NCBI RefSeq assembly: GCF_037042905.1
Contig: NC_087249.1
Coordinates: forward strand, 8,614,001 to 8,678,000
Source of the DNA: Lytechinus pictus
Taxonomy: Eukaryota > Echinodermata > Echinoidea > Temnopleuroida > Toxopneustidae
Length of the DNA stretch: 64,000 nt
Direction: 5' to 3'
Under the pieces are notes generated by a model. The model saw only the letters and a list, made by a program, of their open reading frames with translations. It made no database searches and was not told the origin of the DNA. Positions within the stretch are counted from its first letter, which is position 1. Each line of letters begins with the position of its first letter. This document shows, piece after piece, positions 29,701 through 41,756 of this stretch. The position numbers and the translations under genes were made by a program.

Positions 29701-32700
29701 CATGCAAAAGTGCCTAGAAATTTGAAAATTATAATCTTACGTAATCAATCATAGTTTGAAATTACATCACAAAATAAGTGGGATGATGCATTCAATGATA
29801 ATTGTAATACAAAGAAACTATGAAGTCTGTTGGTAAAACGCCAGAAAACCATTCATTTTGAAATAGCAAAATAATTTAATCGATAAAGATTTTACCACGT
29901 CAGGCCATCCATAACTGGACTCATATTTGTCGTTTTCAGACCCCTATTAACATTTGGTAAAATTCTAGCTCTAATTTATGCATAGAATTTATAAAAACGT
30001 ATGTTTCGGTATCAAAGATTTAAAAAAGTTTATGCTAAACTATATTTTGATGATGTTTGGAATCATAAAAGACCATATTATAATAATCATCATTTTACAA
30101 AGAAAACCGTTCTGGTTTACTTTCGTAAACAATTAAAATTGGATATCCCGGGGGTACCCATCTCAACATCCACATGTGATTTTTAGTAATGAAACAAATT
30201 ATTCATAATTTAATTTTCTTAGCAATTGAATGTTCCCGTCTTCATGATCTTAGTATGTATGATGTATAATTTACCTGTGATATTATTTTGAAAAGATGTA
30301 TTTCCCAATTCATCACAATATTTGCAATTTTGTCATAATTTTTCTTTTTGAAAATTATGCTATTTTGTGACTAAGGCTACGTCTCATCTGCTCTTTTACC
30401 GATAGTATCGATATCAAGGTATTCTAGTTAGGAAGCCTTTCATGAAACAGGTTTAGTAAGATTGGAACTAACTCCGTGGTTGGTGGATAAAGATATGACT
30501 AACTTGTCCAGGTGTTGAGAAACGGGTCCCTAAAGAAAAAAAAAGGACTCAGAGTTTTACTTTAGCGGAGTCAAAATTTGACTTGCACACTCATTCTGTA
30601 CGATCCAAATTTTAGCCGGCATTTCTTGGACGATGGTTTGAAATGCTCCCAGGGCCCCACTAATCAATGTTTCCCAAGCTGCCTGCGCAATTATCAAGTA
30701 ACCAATATTTGGTATCAAAATGACATTTTATATCATTCCTTTTTTAAAGTGGGGCTATAATTGTTATCAAAATTACAGGGTTGGTGACTTGGTGCCTTAA
30801 CACAGATCTCAATGCACCGGGAGGCTGTGAGAACGCAGTTGATGAGGCAATGCACTTTTCTTGTATGATTGATGCGTGTGTGTGTGTGTGTGTGCATGCA
30901 CAATATGGATGTGATGTGAATGTGTGTGTTATACATTGGGGGTCTTCTCCACACCGGAATGATCTCATGTATTTTCTCAGTTGGTCCATCATTATTTATC
31001 CCAAGATGTATGCAGAAGTTAAATTTTTAATCATGATTGTGGTATCACAAATTCCTTTTATAGAAAATGATTTCCCAATCATCACATAGTACGTGTATTA
31101 GAACTTAGATTAAGAAAATAGAAAGACATTTAAGATACAACCCTTTATTCTTAACATGCCACAAATTCGTTTTGAAAAATAGTGGATTTTATTTTTTATC
31201 TTTAGGAAATACGAAAAAGACTTGCTTGATATAAATTACTGGAAATTAATCCACATAAACAATACAAAAAGCATTGTTTTGCAAAGCCTGTTCCACCAGC
31301 ATTAGAGAGAAAAGGAATTATTACAATTGCATAGATGATATGCACAATTATTCGAAAATGTGTCTATGACAAGGTTAAAGACTAAAACAGAGGTAATGTA
31401 CACATGCAAAGAAGTGGTCTGTCAGATTTGTATAAAATTATCTTACAGGCATTAGTTCAGTTGATTCATTGACATGGACATCCATCCGCTTCTCTTCCAG
31501 TGCGTACAGGTGAAGCTAGAGTTGGGCCATCGGGCCACAATCAGGCCCAAACCAACGGCAGATGGATTCACCCACGACTGGACAATGTTTGTCCGAGGTC
31601 CAGAAGGAAGCTGCATAGAGCACTTCGTTGACAGAGTCGTGTTCCAACTCCATGAGAGCTTTCCAAAGCCTAAGAGAGGTAAGTACATACCGGTAGTGGA
31701 GGCAGGACTCAAATTAATCCAAATGGCCTTGATGCCCTTCCAAATATTTGTAGACTTAGGCCAAAATCCAAAATAAGTGTCCTTTTTGCCTGAGGCCTTG
31801 GTGCCCTGCGATAATCCAGTGAATGTGTCCCATTGAAAAGTAAATTGTACTAGTGATACCCTTTTTAATTGCCCTGGATGCTCCCTAAAGGGAATACTGC
31901 CTTCCCATTCCTTCAAAAGCCCTTTTTAAAGGTCAAGTCCACCCCAGAAAAATGTTGATTTGAATCAATAGAAAAAGATCCAACAAGCATAGTGTTGAAA
32001 ATTTCATCAAATTCGAATGTAAAATAAGAAAGTTATGACATAGTTACATGCAGAACTCCATCACATGCAAATGAGAGTTAATGATGTCCCTTACTATTTC
32101 TTTTTGTTTTTTATTATTTGAATTTTCCTCTTTCTTTTCGAATTTGACAATAAAGATCAACTGGACTGAACCATACAATGTAAAAAAAATGGTAATTCCA
32201 CATTTTTCACATATTCAGGGAAAACTTCTTTCACATTACCATGAGGAGGAAATTAGATGTAATGTGTTATTGTTAGAAATTGCTGTACTGTACATTTGAG
32301 TTTTTTTTTATATTAAATTTCTGTTAATTTTATTGCTACTGTATTTCAAACATTTCACATCTTTCTTTTTCCCAACTCCTAGTTGTGAAAGACCCGCCTT
32401 TTGAAGTTTCTCAGTCAGGCTACGCAGGATTTGAAATGGCCATCGATGTTTACTTCAGGAACAAGGAGGAACCTAAGAAAGTTCGCTTTCTCTATGATCT
32501 CTTCCTTCACGTTGGTGGTCAGCCGCCGGTCAATCATATCCGATGTGAAAAACTGACCTTCAGGAATCCCACAGAAGACTTCAGACGCAAGCTGCTCAAA
32601 GCAGGAGGGGTAAGGGAAAACACGGCCTTTTTCCCTCTAAAAATTGATATCAATGATAAAGTTCCAAGTTCGTCTTTGTTCATCTAAATTGGAGATTTGT

Positions 32701-35700
32701 TTCATTCGCAACTTCGAGTAAAAAACATCTAAATACCATATTAAATATATAAAAACGTATATAAAATGATATACTGTGAATGTGAACACACGCTTATACA
32801 ATGTTTACAAACAAATAATATACATAAAGCCACCATTTGATTAGGTTATAGTTAAATAAATAATCAATATAGACAAATTGGTATAAATCAAATGAAGAAA
32901 ATTTGGGTAAAGTAAAACAATGACATATTATCAAATATCAATATCAAATCGCTGTAGAATTTCAATTGCATGCATGTTAAAATATAACTTTAATGACTAG
33001 GATTCTATGACAATTTTGTTGTAAACTAATTGGTTGTACCATTTCATTAGCTTAATAGAGCACCCTGTAATCTGTCATTCGTAACAAAAGTTTTATTAAT
33101 CTGGACACCGATATTTAAGATCAATAGATGTAAATGCAGATGTGTGTTATAATTCAGAAATTCTCAAGAATCTACCAGTAATCATCAGTTGTGCCCAGTA
33201 GTTCTTAGCTGCCAAGGATCTGTGATTGTTCTGGAGATGTCCTGAAAATGTTGTGATTCTACCTAGAATATATTCCTTTTTTCAGTATTTGCCAGATTCC
33301 TATATTAAATTTTGGTGCTACTTTAATGTGTCCAATGTTGTGTTTCACAAAGATTTAATAACTACATGTAAGAGTCGCACTTTAATGCTCACGCGTACAT
33401 GATATGCATGATCAATATTCAGTAGTGCGCGTCCTCTTTCCATGATCTGACCAATGCAGAAAGATCATACCGCATGCAACTAGGCATTTAAGTGCGACAC
33501 TAAGTCATAGGCCTACTTAAATCTTTTTGAAACACCCCCAGATAGCTAAGATGGAACATGTATGGCACTGGTCTTATTTCATCAAGGTGATGTACATGTA
33601 CAAGCTCTCAAACAACTGGAATATGAAACAACCACCTGGTTCCCGTCTTACAAAGAGTTACGATTGATCCGATCAATCTCAAATATATGGAAATCCATCA
33701 ATGTCATAATTTTTGCTTCAGGAAATTTGCTCAATGTCCTTTGAAAACAAAGAGAAGCATACTGAGTTTTTCAAGAAAACAGAATGTATGAATATACGTC
33801 ATTTCTTAAACATATTTTGAATAAACATGTATTTTAGATGTTGATGCTGCTGGCCTTCCATAGTTGCAATTGATCGGATTAATTCTCCTTGTAAGACGGG
33901 CCTCTGGTCTGACTTTGAAATGAGTTTTATCCTTTCAAAAGGTGACCAGCCATTGCCCTTTATTTAATTGCTCCTGTATAAAAAGTGGGTCTATGGTTCA
34001 GGTTTTGATATGGTTTGGAGCTTTCAGTTCAAAATAAGGTGAGATTTTTTTATGAAGATCAATACATTGGTAGAGAGTTGGTTTTTATTTATGTCAGATT
34101 TCTTTTGAAGCAGTCGTTGCCACAGCAGTCATCATGGAAGCTTTTTTATCAGTTTCGATAACAATGAATAGAAGAAAAAAATCAGTTGATCCCTCAACAT
34201 GCAATGGCGAAAAAGGTTGAATGGTAATCATTTGTGTATTTATTTAAAAAAATCTGTGGATTAAATAAGGTCTCTTTACTTAATATTGTTATACATGTTT
34301 TGAATCCCAGGTTGGAGTTATGCCAGTGGACCTCGATATTCCGACCATCTCCACGAAGCTGAATGCTACAGGGGGTAAGCCGAGCGCCCCTGCAGCCACA
34401 CCCGCTACCGACCCTTCAGCTTTCACAAAAGGGAAACCCCAGTCGGCTGCTGCTGCTGCATCTGCGACTCACCAGGGCTCTAAGAAACCTAAGAGCATGT
34501 CATCGTCCACCTCCTCATCCACCCCTTCGTCAGGGTCAACGATACCGAGCAAGGTTTGTCGAGCCAAATTGATTCCAGAAATCTGAAAGTCTTTACACAG
34601 GGTTCCCAGCCCATCAGGGAAATCAGGGAAAATTATTTTAATTTCTTATAGTCAGGGAAAAAATTAGGGAATTTGATTTAAAAAAACCTCAGATCAGGGG
34701 AAAATGCCTCAAATGAGTGAAAAATCAGGGAATTTTGATTGGCTCAAAAGTCGAAAACATGGTAGTCAGTCAGACTCTGTAATATTTTGTTGCATAGCCT
34801 ATAAAAAAAACATCAATTGAATGACTGGTTATGGTGGTTTTTTTAGTGTTTTTTTTTTTACATGTAATTCACTGCAACAACTTAGAAAAAATGCGAAACT
34901 GGGAATGGGTTTGAATAATTACCAGGGAATTTTTAAACTTCATCGAGGAAAAATCACAAATATATCCGGGAATTTTGTTTTCTTGAAAAGCTGGGAACCC
35001 TGTTACACAATTTTCATGTAAATCTTAATTTAATCAACAGTTTGGTTACCTACATGTACATAGTGTATATTTATGTGGGGTTTTTTTTATTGATAATCCA
35101 TATTCAGATGAAGAATAAATTCTTTGACATACAGGCTGATTTCTGGCTGGTTGGTTCATTAAGACAGGGTACATAACAATGGCACAAATTCACAAAGGTG
35201 GTTTTGAAAACCCACGGTTGAGTCCATGGTTTATGCAGATTTCCTGTATAAATTACGCTTAATTTACCGCATGTATTTAAAATTCCAATGCTGATGCAAG
35301 CTTTTTTTACAGTGCGCCAAATTGACGCCTGTTGCCATGGTTATCCACGCTATTTTATTCATGAGTCCATTGTTTTGAATTAATGAGTCCACTCTTCAAA
35401 CGGTGGACTCATTAATGAAATAGCGTATCTAACTATGGTAACAGGCGTCAATTTGGCGCACTGTAAAAAAAAGCGCGCATCAGCATTGGACATTTTAAAT
35501 ACATGCGCCCGATACGCGCTAAATTAAGCGTAATTTATACAGGAAATCTGCATAAATCATGGATTCAACCGTGGGTTTTCAAAACCACCTTTGTGAATTC
35601 AGGCCAATGTGTTTATAGACTAGAGACAAATTACATGGAAATTATATTACAGCATTTACACAATAGAAAATAAATGCATCTTCAAATTGGCAATGCATAC

Positions 35701-37295
35701 AAGGTGGGTATTTTATAAAGTATATTTGCTTTATATTTCTATGAAAAAAAAAATTAAGACACTGAACAAAATTTTTGTAAATGATATGGATATAGAGCTG
35801 GCATGGATAAAATCCAAATTTTGGGGACTGTGAAGAAATATTAAGCAACTGGAAATAAGCAGCCATTTTCTTTGTGCTTTGATAGAGGAATTTACCATGT
35901 ATTTTATTTTGTTAACCTACATCTATCATAAATATTGTTATTTTTTACTTTTTAAAGGAGAGTGGGAAAGCAAGTACACCAAAGACCAAGGAGCTCAAGG
36001 AACCTAGTAAGCCCAAAAGTAGTACAAAAGAGAGCAAAACCACCACAAAGGAGACCAAGACCTCAACAAAAGAACCGAAATCTTCAACTAAAGACCCCAA
36101 GTCTTCAACAAAAGAGCCCAAGTCGGTCCCAAAGGAGCACAAAGCAAGTCCTCGAGAGCCAAAGCCAAGTCCGAAGGAGCCCAAACCCAGTACCAAGGAA
36201 TCTAAACCCAGTCAGAAAGTGAGTTCGAAAGATATTAAGTCCACTAGCGAGAGCAAGCCACCTGCCAAGGAGAGCAAAGACTCTAAACCAAGCGGAAAGG
36301 CTAAAGAAAGCAGCAAGCAAACTGCCAAAAGGTCTGTCACGGAGTCCTCCCCTATGGCCTCCACTCCTGCCAAGAAAAGGAAACAGAGTACTTCAACTAA
36401 GGAGGACAAGGGCAAAGACGAAACATCTCGTGATGCAAAGACTGCAAAGATAAAATCGGAAAAGACTCCATCAAGTGAAAAAGAGAAATCAACTATATCA
36501 GAAAAAGGAAGTAAAAGTAAGGAAAAGACTAGCAAAGTGAAAAAGAGTACCAACAGCTCCAGCAGTAGTAAGACGACACCTGCTCCAGATCAGGGGCTGT
36601 TTACACCAGAGATCACTAAATCAAAGACAAAGTCCAAAGCAAAGCAGACAAAGGAACCGAAGAAAGAACCAAAAGAACTGCCTCCTTTTGATGCTGAGCT
36701 AAGTACGGAGGAGGTGGAGAATGATGCTCCCAGTCCAAGTTCCAGTATCAGTTTCTCATCGCTGCCGGGGCGGGGTGGTGGTACAGGCACCCTCGGGATG
36801 CTCATGCAGGACTTGGAATACGAAGATAATGACGATGATGATGATCATGATATGGAGAGACCATTCCAGAACAGCGCTCCACCCCCTGGCAGGCATCGCT
36901 CCATGTCTAGAGACAGCAACCTGAGTAGTAACAGTCGACACAGCTCACCCTCACCTGAAATCGAAAAGCCAAAGCCTGTTACAAAGTCAAGTTACGGCTC
37001 GAACAAAAAATCTGGCGCAACGGGCAAGAAAGGCTCCAAAGTTGAAAAGAAACCTAAGAATGTTGAAAGTAAACAGAAATCATCCCAAAACAGCAACATC
37101 GACTATTTGTATGAGCTCGTTGACCTGCACAAAAGACTCATGAAACTCACGGACAGAGACAAATTGCAACAGGTCGTTGACCTCATTGGAGAGACTGGGT
37201 CATTCAAGGTCACAGACACGACCTTTGACTTTGACCTTTGTTCCCTGGACAAAAGTACAGTGAGAAGGCTGCAGGAGTATGTTCCGACATTGTAA
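26775..37295 (+). CDS. MLLT3: MLLT3/MLLT1 (AF9/ENL) orthologue, YEATS-domain protein, five exons
   Basis: The coding sequence is the join of 26775-26786, 31501-31678, 32383-32609, 34311-34553 and 35958-37295, about 665 aa. Residues about 5-139 form a YEATS domain. The acyl-lysine pocket residues known from human AF9 are all present, shifted by one: F27, H55, S57, F58, G76, Y77, A78, F80. Residues 140-600 are a disordered linker: Ala/Ser-rich, then degenerate STKEPK repeats (about 230-300), a Lys/Ser stretch, and an acidic run ([10 protein letters not shown]). Residues 601-665 are the ANC1-homology domain with [19 protein letters not shown], which in vertebrates folds onto AF4, DOT1L, BCOR or CBX8 partners. 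The protein is expected to read acetylated or crotonylated histones and link them to the super elongation complex or DOT1L. All exon phases fit. A single MLLT1/3 co-orthologue is usual outside vertebrates. Confidence 0.95.
27459..27505. repeat. 15-bp perfect inverted repeat
   Basis: GCCAAGCTACAAGAC (27459-27473) is repeated inverted at 27491-27505 with a 17-base loop. Confidence 0.8.
29502..30532. mobile_element. 1-kb MITE with GTTTCTCAACACC termini
   Basis: The left end AGGGGCACGTTTCTCAACACC-like sequence (29502-29522) is mirrored by GGTGTTGAGAAACGGGTCCC (30510-30529). The inner parts of the arms also share degenerate TAACTT/AAGTTA blocks. It lies in MLLT3 intron 1 and is non-coding. Confidence 0.65.
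31501..31678 (+). CDS. MLLT3: MLLT3 exon 2 (YEATS domain, first half)
   Basis: Preceded by CTTCTCTTCCAG and followed by GTAAGT. It encodes [19 protein letters not shown] through the strand with HESFP, and ends after the first base of an Arg-Val junction codon (phase 1). It includes pocket residues F27, H55, S57 and F58. Confidence 0.95.
31926..32290. mobile_element. Foldback MITE family P2, copy 2 (one arm clear)
   Basis: It starts TTAAAGGTCAAGTCCACCCC and contains TAAAATAAGAAAGTTATGAC and CACATGCAAATGAGAG, as in the left arm of the copy at 24333. The right arm is degraded or deleted. It lies in MLLT3 intron 2. Confidence 0.65.
32383..32609 (+). CDS. MLLT3: MLLT3 exon 3 (YEATS domain, second half)
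   Basis: It follows TTCCCAACTCCTAG and precedes GTAAGG. It encodes [16 protein letters not shown] through [15 protein letters not shown] and ends in phase 0. It includes the Gly-Tyr-Ala-x-Phe segment that closes the acyl-lysine pocket. Confidence 0.95.
33337..33536. mobile_element. 200-bp MITE with GTGTTTCACAAAGATTTAA termini
   Basis: The left end GTGTTTCACAAAGATTTAA (about 33340) is mirrored by TTAAATCTTTTTGAAACACC at the right end, with small changes. It sits in MLLT3 intron 3. Confidence 0.65.
33640..33905. mobile_element. MITE family P6 (CCCGTCTTACAAAGAGTTA), copy 1
   Basis: CCCGTCTTACAAAGAGTTAC at the left is mirrored by a degraded CTTGTAAGACGGG at the right. Inner ATTGATC/GATCAAT blocks are inverted. 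It is in MLLT3 intron 3. Full copies lie at 43303 and 47417 and a partial one at 52707. Confidence 0.8.
34311..34553 (+). CDS. MLLT3: MLLT3 exon 4 (Ala/Ser-rich linker)
   Basis: It follows TTGAATCCCAG and ends at AAG|GTTTGT. It encodes 81 residues starting [14 protein letters not shown], then Ala- and Ser-rich sequence with the run [15 protein letters not shown]. Vertebrate AF9 has a poly-Ser tract in the matching place. Phase 0 at both ends. Confidence 0.88.
34598..35002. mobile_element. hAT-like MITE (CAGGGTTCCCAGC) with 5-bp target duplication
   Basis: The termini CAGGGTTCCCAGC and GCTGGGAACCCTG are exact inverted copies. The same 5 bases, TTACA, flank both sides (34593-34597 and 35003-35007). 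The interior is full of CAGGGAA motifs. It lies in MLLT3 intron 4. Confidence 0.85.
35186..35600. mobile_element. Foldback MITE with about 190-bp arms
   Basis: The left arm (35186 onward, starting AATTCACAAAGGTGG) is repeated inverted to 35600. The arms share GGCGTCAATTTGGCGCACTG and TATACAGGAAATCTGCATAA or their complements. The short centre contains a paired GGACTCATTAAT. It lies in MLLT3 intron 4. Confidence 0.88.
35958..37295 (+). CDS. MLLT3: MLLT3 exon 5 (Lys/Ser linker and ANC1-homology domain)
   Basis: It follows TACTTTTTAAAG and is open for 445 codons to TAA at 37293. It starts [16 protein letters not shown], so the frame begins well before the first internal start-like GTG at 36219. 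It holds the degenerate STKEPK repeats, the acidic run at about 36820-36850 and the C-terminal domain from 37101. Antisense frames over this exon reflect its biased composition. Confidence 0.95.
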   Translation, partial: ESGKASTPKTKELKEPSKPKSSTKESKTTTKETKTSTKEPKSSTKDPKSSTKEPKSVPKEHKASPREPKPSPKEPKPSTKESKPSQKVSSKDIKSTSESKPPAKESKDSKPSGKAKESSKQTAKRSVTESSPMASTPAKKRKQSTSTKEDKGKDETSRDAKTAKIKSEKTPSSEKEKSTISEKGSKSKEKTSKVKKSTNSSSSSKTTPAPDQGLFTPEITKSKTKSKAKQTKEPKKEPKELPPFDAELSTEEVENDAPSPSSSISFSSLPGRGGGTGTLGMLMQDLEYEDNDDDDDHDMERPFQNSAPPPGRHRSMSRDSNLSSNSRHSSPSPEIEKPKPVTKSSYGSNKKSGATGKKGSKVEKKPKNVESKQKSSQNSNIDYLYELVDLHKRLMKLTDRDKLQQVVDLIGETGSFKVTDTTFDFDLCSLDKSTVRRLQEYVPTL

Positions 37296-37816
37296 CCATC
37301 ATGTAATCGGTTTTTGACCAAGAGGGCATAACCACCTCAACCTCTGTTTGTCCGTAAAGAGTCGGATCATTGTCTCATAATGTATCCTCTCATTTTGTAA
37401 AGTTGTTGAAGTTCTTTCGATTCTTCACAGACGATATGTTATTTCTTGCTCGGAAACAGAAGCTGCAGAATTGTAAGTCTTTGTCTTGTCTGGATTTTTT
37501 TTGCTGTATAACATAGCTACGTTTGTCCGCAATTTTTATAACGTGAAATTCTAAGGTGTATTTTGTAAATATTTGTACATGAATTGGAACCGTTTTGAAT
37601 TTACTTGTAAATATGAAGCGGCCAGAAGCTGACACATATTATTTGCGTGCTACTGCCAAGTACGGCTCGTGTTGCTAGAGAGTGCTGAGAGACAGTTCAA
37701 CTGTTGCTGTATTTAGTCTTGTTAATGCGCTTATTTAACTCTGAAGAAAGGATATTTATTTTTGTAATGTTTTGTTTGTGTTATTTCTGCTTGATGCACA
37801 TATGCTCCAAACATGA

Positions 37817-37822
37817 AATAAA
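37817..37822 (+). terminator. MLLT3 polyadenylation signal AATAAA
   Basis: The first AATAAA after the MLLT3 stop, about 520 bp downstream. A 3' UTR of 37296 to about 37840 is implied; a longer 3' UTR cannot be excluded. Confidence 0.6.
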
Positions 37823-37927
37823 CTACTCAGCCTGGTGAAAATGTTTAAAAATTATGGTACTACTGTGAAAAACAAGTTGATTACAATTACATCAGTTCCA
37901 CGTATATGTACATGTAAGTTACTACGG

Positions 37928-38067
37928 CACTGGCCACGGAAACGGGATGGGGGGGGGGGCTGCTTTTTTTCCGAATTTGTGTACAAAAATGTAAAAATGA
38001 CCATCTGATTATGATTTTTTGCATGGTCAGCCCCCCCCCCCTTTCCAAAACTGTTCCACGGCCCCTG
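37928..38067. mobile_element. hAT-like poly-G/poly-C MITE, second copy
   Basis: It is the same family as 5004-5157: CACTGGCCACGGAA at the left and, inverted, CAGGGGCCGTGGAA at the right, with the shared interior AAAATGACCAT and TTTTTTGCATGGTCAGCCC. The flanks TACGG and TACAG may be a diverged 5-bp duplication. Confidence 0.75.
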
Positions 38068-38465
38068 TACAGGAACTATGTTGCAGCTTTAACCGCGTGT
38101 AAGATTGCTCAATAGCTGGTTGAAATTCGATTGTTTATTTATAGATAAAATTGCATTGACTTGCAAAGTAATTGTGATTTCTGTCCTTCAGTTTAACAAA
38201 GAAATTTTGAAATTTCAAGAAACCGAATTGAACCTCCCACAAAAAACTAGCATATTTGGAACAACTAATTATCTTAGTGGCTTTCATTTTTGATGAGGTA
38301 TACTCAACCTTTGATACACATATGCAAACTAAAATCAGATTGAATATTGGAGTGTATTTACTTCAAGTCGTGTGGAAATGTGAATGATTTATATTTTCGC
38401 ACTGATTTTATAGTTACAAATTACCAAAGCCAAATTTTTTTTTTTTTGACAAAGAAGTAGAATTT

Positions 38466-39058
38466 TTAAAGGAGAATGAAACCCTTGAAACTAGCTGAAT
38501 CCATATCAAAGAGAAAAATCAAAGAAACATATTGTTGAAAATTTGAGGAAGATTGAATGAATAATAAGAAAGTTATGAGCATTTGAATATTGAGATCACT
38601 AATGCCATGTAGATCCTCCTATTGGCAATGCGACCAAGATCTGTGATGTCACACACGTACAACTCCCTCATTACTTTAGTACTTATTTCACTTATATTCT
38701 CACTTTTATAGAGTCTATCACAAGGTGAGGTGTTCTCTTTATGAGAGGACAAGTATAGAGGTTTCACAACATTATATCATTGATGAATCATTTTGTCATA
38801 TGATTAGAATGAGCAAAAAGAGATGTTTTGGGGTATATTTTCAGTGTCCAAAAGGGGAGAGTTGTTCATCTGTGACATCATAGATCTTGGTCGCATTGCC
38901 AATGGGAGGATCTCCATAGCATTAGTGATCTCGACATTCAAATGCTCATAACTCTTCTATTGCTAGTCCTATTTTACTCAAACTTTTGTTGATCTTATCC
39001 TTTGATCTTTCTGCTTTCACAAAAGCTAACTTGCTCCAAGAGTTTCATTCTCCTTTAA
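38466..39058. mobile_element. Foldback MITE, family P3, full copy
   Basis: The left end TTAAAGGAGAATGAAACCCT and right end GAGTTTCATTCTCCTTTAA are inverted copies. The arms share CTATTGGCAATGCGACCAAG and its complement. Confidence 0.9.
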
Positions 39059-39825
39059 GATCTAAATTTGAAGTACTTTTTAAAGGTTCTTAAGATGTAC
39101 ATTGCAAGACCGTGGATGCAAAAAAGGGTTGTGGGAGACTATTAATATTCCCATTATTTCTTTCGGGCATAAATACTTCCAGTCTTCCTGATTTTTCTAA
39201 AATGGTTTCCCTTGTTTGTTTTGTTCCATTTTATTTTCGATCTTTAAATGATAAAGTATAGTTTAAATTACCTTACAAAGGACTGCAATTGGCTAACTTA
39301 TCACTATTAAAGCCAACTTTGTATACACTAAAAATTTGACTTACATGTAATATTGACACAGATTTTATGATACCATTCTGAATAGCTTTTGATTTTAGTG
39401 CTATGCAGCAGCCTGCCGCTTTAATACCTTGAGCTCTTGAGTTCGCGATATCCGTGAATCAATAAGCTCATTTATTTGTCATAACTTCAAATTTTACAGT
39501 CTGAAATGTTGTCTTTGTATTTTTTGGCACATTTCTTACAGCTGACTGCAAGTACATGTTAGCTGCAATGGGCATAACACAATTGCGATAATTAAAATGG
39601 TATTGCCCTAGTCTCGCAAGGAAAGCTATTGTATGCTTGAGTAAGCATGGCAAACCGTGAGATGTGACGGAAGAGTTGCCCAGAGTATCACATCGAGCTG
39701 GGTGCTGTTATAAAGGAACAGCACTTGTTCTTCATGTACACAAGCGCATGCATCTAAAAAGAGCATGCATCTAAAGAGAGCAGCTAGCTGTCACTCCTTT
39801 TATATTCACAGTCCCTGTATGTTAT

Positions 39826-40140
39826 GGCCCGTATTCTGAAGTCAGGTTTTTTAACTTAGACCATGGTCTAAGTCTGTGCTAAAATTTTTGGGAGCCAAAA
39901 GTTCAAAAATTCTGTTTATATTGTATATTTCTTATGTTTACTATTTTATTTCCTTTTGCTTTCATAATGAAGAAAAATACTTCAGTTATAATTCCCAGAA
40001 AATTATGAACAATTTGGGTGTCATATGAGTTAATAAATTGGATGTGTACTGTTAAGGATTTGTGCTCCAATTGGCTCTCCATAGTTAAACCACAACATTA
40101 AACCAGGGTTTAATCTAAACCCGAGTTCAGAATACGGGCC
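39826..40140. mobile_element. MITE with GGCCCGTATTCTGAA termini, copy 1
   Basis: The left GGCCCGTATTCTGAA is an exact inverted copy of the right TTCAGAATACGGGCC. AT occurs just outside each end. A copy with a degraded right end is at 50034-50320. Confidence 0.85.
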
Positions 40141-41154
40141 ATCGAGTATAAGTTTTGAAGGAAAAAAATCTATGCATTTAATGCCACTTTTTGCCGGTTT
40201 GTTAGTAGTTAGCTATTTGGTCAGGCACCATCATCAAGACAAAAGGTTTAGTTTTCTATCCAGGCAGTATATTAGTACATTTTGTCAGAATAGTCAATTT
40301 GTTGACCCATGGTGAAATGGAAAAGGTTTCGGATAAATGCTTCAGATAAAAATCTCTTTAAATTGTACCTTTCAACGTCCTTTCTGATTGCTTACAAATT
40401 AATGAAAAAGGTCAAACTTCATTAATCCTTGCTACTTATTCTCTTGTGGAAGTTACCATTTGATTCAGGGTAGTACATAACCGGGGGGGGTAATCATGAT
40501 GTAAGGCATACGTGAATGTGCCGCTGGAATGGGTCGCTTTTTTGGAAGAAATCCCTAAACATGGGGTATGGTTTTAAGCTGGAAAATCCCTAAACATGGC
40601 CCCAATTTTTAGATACTGGCCTTAAACATGGGTCCATGGCCCCAATTTTTAGATACTGGCCTTAATCATGGGTACATATTCCAATTTTGGGTGATAACCT
40701 TTTTTTTTTCCTTTTTTTTTGCTTGTCAAATTTTGATAAATCCCTAATAATGGGTACCTTTTCAGCCAAAATGACCCAGAAATATGGGTATGGGTTTTGA
40801 ACCTTTAGCCGCACACCCAGGTCAAAACCAAATCTAAGTAGCCACCCCCGGTACATAACCTGCTATAAGGTTTTTCGTTTTCACAATTGCACTATGTGAC
40901 TAGTCATCCCAAAACCAGCTATACAATAATTAGCTTATTTGAAACAATACTTTTTTTTTGTTCCTACTGTCCAAATTTCAAGTTGTAAAGTTGAATAGAA
41001 AAAATAATACAAGAGTTTCTTTGACACCTTTTTTTGTGGATTGCTTGGAAGTTTCATTGAGATTACACAGTGTGCACATCTCATGCTTGAGAGAACCCTG
41101 AACTTCAAAATTGTGTTCTCTACAGTGCTCTCATATAATTACTTCTGTATTCAT
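40141..41154. other. Non-coding stretch with a 40-bp duplication
   Basis: CATGGCCCCAATTTTTAGAT and the following TACTGGCCTTAA occur twice in tandem at about 40596-40670. A G8 tract lies near 40483. No exon was recognised. Confidence 0.45.
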
Positions 41155-41756
41155 TTAAAGGGATGCTCCAGGCTGAGAATATTTATATCTGAATATATAG
41201 AGTGATATTCGCAGAGCGAAATGCTGAAAATTTCTTTAAAATCGGATAACAAATAAAGAAGTAATTGAATTTCACAGTTTAGCAATATTTTGTAAAAACA
41301 GTTATATGCACATTGTCATGAATATTCATTAGATGGGCTGATGATGTCGCATCCCCACATTCCTTTTTCTAATGTTATTACATGAAATCATAATTGTTTC
41401 ATTTTTTTTATACATGCATAAATGATGTGTCTCAATTATGATGAAATAAGTTGCAGCAATAAAATTTAATGCACTTAGTCAGGTGACAATCCAATTGTTT
41501 CAGATCTTAGTAGAAAATTTTTGAATAAACCTAATTTCATATAATAAATACAAAAGAACAAGTGGGGATATGACATCATCAGCCCACCTAATGAATATTC
41601 ATGAAGACATGCCTTGAACTGTCTCACTGGAATAATGCAAATCTTTAATATTCAATAACTTTGTTATTTTTTATGTTTTATTTAATTTTGATCAAATTTT
41701 CAGCATTTAGCTCATTGAATTTTACTCTATTTATTGAACTTGGCACAGCCCTTTAA
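41155..41756. mobile_element. Foldback MITE, family P1, copy 3
   Basis: TTAAAGGGATGCTCCAGGCT opens the left arm and the right end closes with GCCCTTTAA. Paired TAATGAATATTCAT and GTGGGGATATGACATCATC-type blocks match the other two copies. Confidence 0.85.

Larger units (their letters stand above)
26787..31500 (+). other. MLLT3 intron 1 (inferred)
   Basis: A 4.7-kb intron from GTAAGT to CTTCTCTTCCAG. It holds a 15-bp-arm hairpin (27459-27505), a MITE (29502-30532) and a short (TG)n run (30871-30892). The 185-codon minus frame at 27130-27687 has no recognisable domain and is treated as spurious. Confidence 0.65.

Noticed and set aside
36105..36941. Antisense frames over MLLT3 exon 5
   Set aside because: Shadow of the Lys/Ser-biased coding strand.
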